A stretch of DNA of 64,000 bases from Owenia fusiformis. Lineage: Eukaryota; Annelida; Polychaeta; Sabellida; Oweniidae. The stretch lies in NCBI GenBank assembly GCA_903813345.2, contig CAIIXF020000012.1, positions 9,694,432 through 9,758,431 on the forward strand, in the 5' to 3' direction. This document shows positions 57,329 to 64,000 of the stretch, one piece after another. The number at the start of each line of letters is the position of its first letter. Position 1 is the first letter of the stretch. The position numbers and the translations under genes are program-made. The notes beneath the pieces are model-generated. The model saw only the letters and a program-made list of their open reading frames with translations. It was not told the DNA's origin and searched no databases.

Positions 57329-60300
57329 ATGGATCCAGAGTCCAATCTTCCCTATCAAATGGATGATGAGGATATAGAGATTGAAGGGGAGACTACTGTA
57401 TTCATGAAGACAAATCCAATGGAAATAAAGAATCCTGGAGCTAATGACACAACACTACCTCTGCAAATAGATGGCACTTCATCTTCTGAGGCAACCAAGG
57501 AGGTTCCTCTTGGTGCAGGGGCTAGGGCAAAGGATCCGAAGATTGGTATCGAGAAGGGAGTATTGCCCAGTGGTGTAACTACAGGATATTGGTCTGGAGG
57601 AGGATTGGATGATTTGGAGACTCCAGCAAATCGCCATGCATGGGATAAAAGGAATCCTCCTGGTAGACGTATTCCATTGACCTCTACTATGATTAATCAA
57701 CCTTTGATTAAGGGGCAAGCAGAGGATAAAATGAAACAAGAGTTGACCATGGTAGAAGGTCAGCTTAGAGATAAGTTGTCTGCCGTTGAAGATGCTGCAG
57801 AAACACAACAGAAACAGTTGGATGTTATTTCAGAGAAACAACAGAAACAGACTGATGGTCTGACTCAATTAATGGAGAAAATAGCAGAGAGTAGTTGTCT
57901 ACAACAAATAAGGGAAGAAAAGCAAGAGTGTAGACTGCAGAATATGTTTGAATTGCAAGACAGACGATTGCAGCAGATGCAGAGTCACATAGAAGCCATG
58001 AGTAGAACTCAGATTAAGTCTGATGAAGGCAGATATTCGGATGTTGTGGATGACCCTTATGTAACTCCAAGTGGAGCACGTAGAAGAGTGCATATGTCGC
58101 CTCCATTGTCTATGAGTCGGGTTCCACATAGAGAGGAATGTCTTTCCCCTGAACCCCCCACTCCTCAAAGGAGAAAACCATGGAAGTTGGAGAGACAAGA
58201 CCGAATTTATATAACTCCATCACATAAGTCAGTTGGTAGAGACAAACAAGTTCCTCCCATGATGCAGGATAATCAAAAAGATGTTTGTGATCCTGAAGAA
58301 CAATATTCTACACAGAAATTAGGCCAAAGAATGGATCATGTATATAGGAGTGATACCAGGATACCATGTTCAGTTGAAGATAAATTTGAAACTCGTTTGG
58401 CAAGAGAGGATACTACCAATGTGAGAAATGGAAAAAGTAATAATAATGTATCTGGTGATCCAATGGATTTCATGAAAATGTTTAACCAGATGTCCAAGTC
58501 CAAGAATAGGATCAAGCCGGAGACATATAATGGCACTACTCCTTGGCAGGAGTATCGAGCCCATTTTGAAATATGTGCTAAGGCCAACAGTTGGACCACA
58601 GAAGAGAAAAATGAGTACTTAGCTACCAGTCTACGGGGGACTGCCCAACAAATCGTGTTGGAAATGGAAGCTGGGTATACGTATGATCAATTGGTTTTAG
58701 CCTTGGAGAAAAGATATGGGCCTGGAGGAAAAGCAGAGGTATATGAGGCCGAACTAATTGGGCGAATGAGGAAGCCAAAAGAATCTTTACAGACTTTAGG
58801 ACAGGATATCAGGCGACTTACAGCATTGGCATATCCTGAGATGAGTAGGTCAGCCCAGGATAGATTAGCAAGGCGTAGTTTTGAGCAGGCGATAGCGGAG
58901 GATGATATAAGCCGAGCAATACATAATAAAGAATGCACAACGTTAGACAAGGCAATTGAAATTGCCCTGAGAGAAGAATCTTATCTGGAATCGGAAAGAA
59001 TGAGGAAAGGACAAAAGTCCAGATATAGCCGTGTCAATGCTTTAGAAGACAAGGATGATGATTTGAAGAAACTCACTCGGCTGTTAGAGGAATTAGGCAA
59101 CAAGCAAGAGGAAGATCGAAAAAACCTGGAAAAAGATCGCAAAAATGCTGAACAAGACCGCAAAAATCTGGAGAAGAGGATTCAGCTGATGGAGACGAAA
59201 ATCCAGTCTGATGGTGATAATCCGAAGACCAATTCCGAAATAAAGGGAAGTCGATCCAGAAAATTGGAGTGCTTTTTCTGCCATAAACCAGGCCATGTTA
59301 TTGCAGAGTGTTATAGCAGGAAGCGAATGGAGGAGCGAGCTAAAGAAGCACAAGCTGAGTCACGCCAAGCCGCTCCAGTTAAATTCCTCTCTCATTTTGG
59401 GAGAGATGATTCAAAGAATGAGTCCCCAAAAGATGTCCGTAAAGTTATCGCTCATGGTGATGTTTGTGGTGCAGAGGTAGCCTTTTTGTTGGACTCTGGT
59501 GCTGCACGCACCATTGTAAACAGTGAAGTTTACAGAAGGATGAACCCTCGCTATCGTCCTAAACTTATACCAGCTACTCATATTATGCTGCAGGCTGATG
59601 GGGAACCATTGGCCACTTTAGGAGCCATATTCGGTAAGGTGAGTATCGATGGACATGAAGAGGAGTTGGAGATTGTTGTAGCCCCAATTGACTTCGAAGG
59701 AATTTTGGGAAGTGACTATCTTTCTGCATCAGGCGCGATAGTGGACTACCACCGATGCACAGTTAGCTTTGGGACCAAGGACAAACCCAATATTTCAACA
59801 GACAGTTGTTATGAGGATGCTGAAATGAAGTTGAATTCGAGGGAAACAGACAATTCTCGAAGTTGCAGTGTGGGGTCAATGGCCAAACTGGATAAGAGTT
59901 ACAGCTCTGATCTAAAAGCAGATGATTTTATCTCTGAGGCTTGTGGAAAACAAGTGGAATCAGTTGATAGTGGATCCAGTTGTAAAGAGAGAGCAACATT
60001 TAAAGGTACCACACAAACCCCACCTGTAGCCAGGATCCAGTTCCCTGATAGCCCTTCATCTATTCCCGAGGAGAGTATGGAGGACTCTGAGGATTCTCAG
60101 GATTTTGAAGATGCCAGGGAACAGTTGGAAAATATACTTGTACCTGAAACTCCATCACCTGAACAAGGAATGCGATTTCCTGATAGCCCTCCAGGTACTC
60201 CAATCATTATTCCAGAAACGCCTCCTAATACACCAGAAAGTTTAGAGTTGGAGGATGATATATTATCAGATTTAAGGCAAATGTTTGATCCACGACAATC

Positions 60301-63300
60301 TTCGTTATGTTATAATGCTGCCCATGAAGTGATCTTACCTGCCTTTTCTGGTCAATTTATTGAAGTTCAATGGAAGGAGCCACTCACTGGGATGGGTATT
60401 ATTGAACCTTATTTAGATGCCGAAGATTTAGAAGAGCTCGAAATTGTGACAACCTTAGCTGATACAAGTCAAAGTAGTTATATGGAAGTAAGGAATCACA
60501 ATGACTTTGAAATATCCATTCCCGAAGGGGCTGTATTAGGAGTCATTACCTCTGTAGATGAGGACACCTATCAAGTAGATCTCGATAAAGTCACTGAAGA
60601 AATAATTTGCCCGCTTACAGGTTCAGAAGGGACTGAGGATTCACTTTTGCCATTACCAGAGTTTATGCAGGACTTGTTTGAACGGAGTTCTTGTGGACTT
60701 AATCAGACCCAGAGAGATCAATTGCAGAAGCTACTAAGAGGAAATAAGGATATCTTTGCCCAAAGTGATGATGATTTGGGGAGGACTACATTAGTAGAAC
60801 ACAACATTGATACAGGGGATACTACTCCTATTCGACAAAGATACCGAATGTTGCCCAGAAGTCGACAAGATGAAGTGAATGAGCTCATTGAAGACATGTT
60901 GCGACGAGGTATAATTAAGCCATCACAGAGTCCATGGGCATCGCCCATTGTATTAGTAAAGAAAAAGGACGGGTCTTGGAGATTCTGTGTGGATTATAGG
61001 AAGCTCAATAGCGTTACCAAGAAAGATGCTTTTCCTATCCCCCGGATTGACGAAACGTTAGACATGATGAATGGATCAAAGTATTTCAGCACCCTGGATT
61101 TAGCCAGTGGTTACTGGCAAATATTACTTGACAAAGAAGCACAGGAAAAATCTGCATTTACTGTGAGAGGGGGACTGTTCCAATGGGCTGTAATGCCATT
61201 TGGCTTGGCAAACGCACCATCTACTTTTTGTAGACTGATGGAAGAAGTCCTTAGCGGATTGAACAAGGAAGGGTCCCTAGTTTACTTGGATGACGTCATT
61301 TCTTTCGCCCCTACATTTGAACAAGCTCTAAAACGTTTAGAAGTGGTATTTGGGCGATTACGTAGAGCTGGATTGAAGTTGAAACCAAAGAAGTGTACTC
61401 TACTTCAGACACAAGTAAACTACTTAGGGCATGTAGTTTCAGGGGAGGGCATTGCACCCGATCCCAAGAAAGTGGAAGCTATGCTACAATATCCCACTCC
61501 AAAGACTGTCAAGCAGGTCCGGCAGTTTGTGGGAGGAGCATCATATTACAGGAGACACATTCAAAACTTTGCTGAAATAGCAGGACCTTTGCATAAGTTA
61601 ACACGGAAGAACCAGAGGTTTATGTGGAACTCTGAAGCTGAAGAAGCCTTCATTACTTTAAAGGAAAGGTTAACTACAGCACCGATTTTGGCTTTTCCAA
61701 GGGATGATTGTCCCTACATATTGGACACAGATGCCAGTCATGAAGCTGTTGGCGCTGTTTTATCCCAGATACAAGACAACGAAGAAAGAGTTATATATTA
61801 TGCCAGTCACCGACTTAATGGACCAGAGTTAAACTACTGTGTAACCAGGAAGGAACTCCTGGCTGTGGTGCACTTCGCGAAGTATTTTCGTCAATATCTA
61901 TATGGTGTACGATTCACCATTCGCTCAGACCATGGATCCTTGAGATGGTTGACGAATTTTAAGAACCCAGAGGGACAATTGGCTCGATGGTTAGAGGTGC
62001 TTCAAGAATACAACTTTCAATTGGAGTACAGACCTGGACCACGACATGCCAACGCCGATGTTATGTCTCGGAGACCCTGTACACAGTGTTCTCACTGTGA
62101 TGAGGTAGCTCAACAAGAAGATGTGTCTCAATTACAAGTTGCTATGGTTGCTATTGAACCAACTTGGACGTTGGAAAAGATTGCAGAGGCACAGGAACAG
62201 GACCCTGAGATACAGCCCATATTAGAGGCGTTGCGTTCCTCTAACACTAGGCCTATTTGGGATAAAATCAGTTTTAACTCACCAGCAACCAAACATTATT
62301 GGCACCTTTGGAACCAGCTAGAAATTCACAAGGATGTACTTTGTAAAAGATGGGAGGATGCAAGTGGAGAGCATGGTCATTTGCAAATTGTTGTACCATC
62401 CCCGATGAAGCTGGTTGTTCTAGAAATGTGTCATACTAACAAGGTAGCGGGGCATTTTGGAATCCGTAGGACCTTTTTGAAAAGTAGGCAGAGATTTTAT
62501 TGGTTCGAACAGAGGGTTGATGTCAGAGGGGTCGTGCGAACCTGTCACACGTGTGGAAAGAGAAGAAAACCTCTGCGAGCCAGAAGAGCTCCATTGCAGA
62601 TACAAGGGGTAAGTAGTCCCATGGAGAGGTACGCAGTGGACATATTAGGACCATTTCCCGAGACGTCTAGAGGGAACAAGGTGATCATGGTGTGTGCTGA
62701 CTATTTTTCCAAGTGGGTAGAAGCCTTTGCCCTTCCTAACCAAGAAGCCATCACAGTGGCAGACAAGCTGGTTACAGAAGTTGTGTGTAGATTCGGAGTT
62801 CCCGCAGACTTGCACTCCGACCAGGGTCGGAACTTCGAATCTCATGTTTTTCAAGAAGTCTGCAAATTGATGGGGATACACAAGACCCGAACCACCCCCT
62901 TCCACCCACAGAGTGACGGGATGGTCGAAAGATATAACAGGACCTTACTTGACACTATTGCTAAGTTGTTGCAACCCGAGGTCCATCAGTCTGACTGGGA
63001 TGTACAGATTCCATTTGCTCTCATGGCGTATCGCACATCTACACATGATGCTACCGGGGAAACGCCAGCTATGATGATGTTTGGGCGGGAATTATCTGTT
63101 CCAGTATCTTGGATGATAGAGGATCCACAATGTGAAGAAATGAAGACAGACTATGTGATTGAACTTCGACAAGGCCTGAAAGATGCTCATGAAAGGGCAA
63201 GCAGGGTGTTAAAAAAGTCAGCAATCCGTCAACGAGATGTTTATGATCGACGTGTGGTTGGTAAAGGATATAATCCTGGTGATGCAGTATGGTACTTAAA

Positions 63301-64000
63301 CAATAACAAGAAAAGAGGTATTTCTCCTAAATTGCAATGTCGTTGGTTAGGTCCATTTCAGGTTTTGCAGAAGATGTCTGATGTCACCTATCGCATCTGT
63401 GAGTGGGGAAAGCGGACACCCAAAGTGGTCCATTTTGATCAACTCAAACCATACGAGAGCCAACTTCCAGAAGACTGGAAAATACCTTCGGATGAGACCA
63501 AACTGAAGTTGGAGGAGATTCCATCCGACCCAATGACTTTGGATTCGTCCGAGATGAGACAGAGAGAAAAGATGAGAGTGGACAGTGATGAAACTGAGGA
63601 CAAAATACTCCATGATGATGATCCGACCCCACCCGAGACCAAAATGAATATAGAGGTGAAAACAGACCCGATGGATGTGGAGTTATATGAAACTGAGCCG
63701 AGAGATGAAAAATGTGAGCCTAGCGACCAAGGAGAAGTCCAAATGAGGGAAAAAGGAGTGATACTTGATGCAGATAGTGAAACACAGGAAAAAGGGTGTA
63801 GTAAGTCTAAAAATAAGAGAGTGATTGAGGGTGAACAGGGTGGTACAGATTCTATGGGCCAATCAAAAGGGTTGGGAAGGAGGGTCCGGAAACCCCCAAA
63901 ACGCTTGTGTGATTATGAGTTAAATACTGTTTTATGTGCTTCCAGGGTCAAAGACAAGATGTCCCATTGGCCAAGACCAAGATTCGGTGACCGTGGTGAT
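57329..64000 (+). CDS. Gag-Pol polyprotein of a Ty3/Gypsy retrotransposon (runs off the window)
   Basis: A single open frame of 2224 codons with no stop and no frameshift from ATG 57329, first start after the in-frame TGA at 57320, to the last base. Domains by codon: acidic and coiled-coil Gag N-terminus (1-390), Ty3-type capsid (about 394-560, starting RIKPETYNG), charged KDRKN repeats, one zinc knuckle CX2CX4HX4C (59270-59311, codons 648-661), retropepsin DSGA (59492, codon 722), a Pro-rich spacer with FPDSP and ETPP repeats (about 880-980), reverse transcriptase with YLDD (61283, codon 1319), RNase H (TDAS), integrase with an HHCC finger from codon 1702 and catalytic D1771, D1831, E1867 (35-residue D-E spacing), a GPF module at codon 2008, and a long charged C-terminus. 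Gag and Pol are fused. It looks intact and so may be recent. The PR-RT-RH-IN order places it in Ty3/Gypsy. Confidence 0.93.
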   Translation, partial: MDPESNLPYQMDDEDIEIEGETTVFMKTNPMEIKNPGANDTTLPLQIDGTSSSEATKEVPLGAGARAKDPKIGIEKGVLPSGVTTGYWSGGGLDDLETPANRHAWDKRNPPGRRIPLTSTMINQPLIKGQAEDKMKQELTMVEGQLRDKLSAVEDAAETQQKQLDVISEKQQKQTDGLTQLMEKIAESSCLQQIREEKQECRLQNMFELQDRRLQQMQSHIEAMSRTQIKSDEGRYSDVVDDPYVTPSGARRRVHMSPPLSMSRVPHREECLSPEPPTPQRRKPWKLERQDRIYITPSHKSVGRDKQVPPMMQDNQKDVCDPEEQYSTQKLGQRMDHVYRSDTRIPCSVEDKFETRLAREDTTNVRNGKSNNNVSGDPMDFMKMFNQMSKSKNRIKPETYNGTTPWQEYRAHFEICAKANSWTTEEKNEYLATSLRGTAQQIVLEMEAGYTYDQLVLALEKRYGPGGKAEVYEAELIGRMRKPKESLQTLGQDIRRLTALAYPEMSRSAQDRLARRSFEQAIAEDDISRAIHNKECTTLDKAIEIALREESYLESERMRKGQKSRYSRVNALEDKDDDLKKLTRLLEELGNKQEEDRKNLEKDRKNAEQDRKNLEKRIQLMETKIQSDGDNPKTNSEIKGSRSRKLECFFCHKPGHVIAECYSRKRMEERAKEAQAESRQAAPVKFLSHFGRDDSKNESPKDVRKVIAHGDVCGAEVAFLLDSGAARTIVNSEVYRRMNPRYRPKLIPATHIMLQADGEPLATLGAIFGKVSIDGHEEELEIVVAPIDFEGILGSDYLSASGAIVDYHRCTVSFGTKDKPNISTDSCYEDAEMKLNSRETDNSRSCSVGSMAKLDKSYSSDLKADDFISEACGKQVESVDSGSSCKERATFKGTTQTPPVARIQFPDSPSSIPEESMEDSEDSQDFEDAREQLENILVPETPSPEQGMRFPDSPPGTPIIIPETPPNTPESLELEDDILSDLRQMFDPRQSSLCYNAAHEVILPAFSGQFIEVQWKEPLTGMGIIEPYLDAEDLEELEIVTTLADTSQSSYMEVRNHNDFEISIPEGAVLGVITSVDEDTYQVDLDKVTEEIICPLTGSEGTEDSLLPLPEFMQDLFERSSCGLNQTQRDQLQKLLRGNKDIFAQSDDDLGRTTLVEHNIDTGDTTPIRQRYRMLPRSRQDEVNELIEDMLRRGIIKPSQSPWASPIVLVKKKDGSWRFCVDYRKLNSVTKKDAFPIPRIDETLDMMNGSKYFSTLDLASGYWQILLDKEAQEKSAFTVRGGLFQWAVMPFGLANAPSTFCRLMEEVLSGLNKEGSLVYLDDVISFAPTFEQALKRLEVVFGRLRRAGLKLKPKKCTLLQTQVNYLGHVVSGEGIAPDPKKVEAMLQYPTPKTVKQVRQFVGGASYYRRHIQNFAEIAGPLHKLTRKNQRFMWNSEAEEAFITLKERLTTAPILAFPRDDCPYILDTDASHEAVGAVLSQIQDNEERVIYYASHRLNGPELNYCVTRKELLAVVHFAKYFRQYLYGVRFTIRSDHGSLRWLTNFKNPEGQLARWLEVLQEYNFQLEYRPGPRHANADVMSRRPCTQCSHCDEVAQQEDVSQLQVAMVAIEPTWTLEKIAEAQEQDPEIQPILEALRSSNTRPIWDKISFNSPATKHYWHLWNQLEIHKDVLCKRWEDASGEHGHLQIVVPSPMKLVVLEMCHTNKVAGHFGIRRTFLKSRQRFYWFEQRVDVRGVVRTCHTCGKRRKPLRARRAPLQIQGVSSPMERYAVDILGPFPETSRGNKVIMVCADYFSKWVEAFALPNQEAITVADKLVTEVVCRFGVPADLHSDQGRNFESHVFQEVCKLMGIHKTRTTPFHPQSDGMVERYNRTLLDTIAKLLQPEVHQSDWDVQIPFALMAYRTSTHDATGETPAMMMFGRELSVPVSWMIEDPQCEEMKTDYVIELRQGLKDAHERASRVLKKSAIRQRDVYDRRVVGKGYNPGDAVWYLNNNKKRGISPKLQCRWLGPFQVLQKMSDVTYRICEWGKRTPKVVHFDQLKPYESQLPEDWKIPSDETKLKLEEIPSDPMTLDSSEMRQREKMRVDSDETEDKILHDDDPTPPETKMNIEVKTDPMDVELYETEPRDEKCEPSDQGEVQMREKGVILDADSETQEKGCSKSKNKRVIEGEQGGTDSMGQSKGLGRRVRKPPKRLCDYELNTVLCASRVKDKMSHWPRPRFGDRGD

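Noticed and set aside
57479-63642. Minus-strand ORFs of 60-110 codons over the retrotransposon
   Set aside because: Shadows of the long Gag-Pol frame on the other strand.
1-64000. CRISPR arrays, bacterial operons, rRNA or tRNA genes
   Set aside because: None seen; the spaced repeats are LTR or exon-derived tandem arrays, and spliced genes show the DNA is from an animal.

Overview
The window is metazoan genomic DNA: AT-rich, with genes split into many small exons bounded by clear GT-AG splice sites, long introns packed with transposons, and three recognisable animal genes. An LDLa-containing thioester-like protein, a CYP2-clan P450, and TA- and TTAA-flanked elements together suggest a marine invertebrate, most likely a lophotrochozoan such as a mollusc. 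That placement is inference; no species call can be made.

Layout. (1) 1-7427, plus strand: the 3' end of a mitochondrial Na+/Ca2+ exchanger gene (NCLX/SLC8B1 type). Six exons lie at 5510-7427. The intron upstream of them fills the rest of this part and holds a 1.3 kb pentamer satellite and a solo LTR of a very large Ty3/Gypsy element. (2) 7428-9337: convergent intergenic DNA with a TA-flanked MITE. (3) 9338-39355, minus strand: a 34-exon gene whose exons join in phase into one 1581-residue alpha-2-macroglobulin/TEP family protein with an inserted LDLa domain and no thioester motif, resembling the Mcr (macroglobulin complement-related) group. (4) 39356-41396: a head-to-head intergenic region. 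(5) 41397-51325, plus strand: a CYP2-clan P450 of 492 residues, interrupted inside a coding exon by a 2.1 kb transposon-like insertion whose ends are inverted 15-bp minisatellites. A mariner-type element is nested inside it. (6) 51326-53487: flank with another mariner relic. (7) 53488-64000, plus strand: the 5' LTR (3.8 kb), the tRNA-Leu primer-binding site and an uninterrupted Gag-Pol frame of at least 2224 codons of a Ty3/Gypsy retrotransposon that runs off the window.

How things connect. The solo LTR at the left and the 5' LTR at the right belong to one family. They are nearly identical from the predicted transcription start onward, both carry about 18 copies of a 91-bp repeat, but they have different U3 regions, and only the right copy carries a short insert with a small transmembrane ORF. 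In all three host genes, exon edges with splice sites have been tandemly copied: a donor three times in the exchanger, an acceptor ten times in the TEP gene, a further exon of the TEP gene in fragments, and a P450 exon twice. That shared pattern, and the transposon in the P450 exon, are the most unusual things here.
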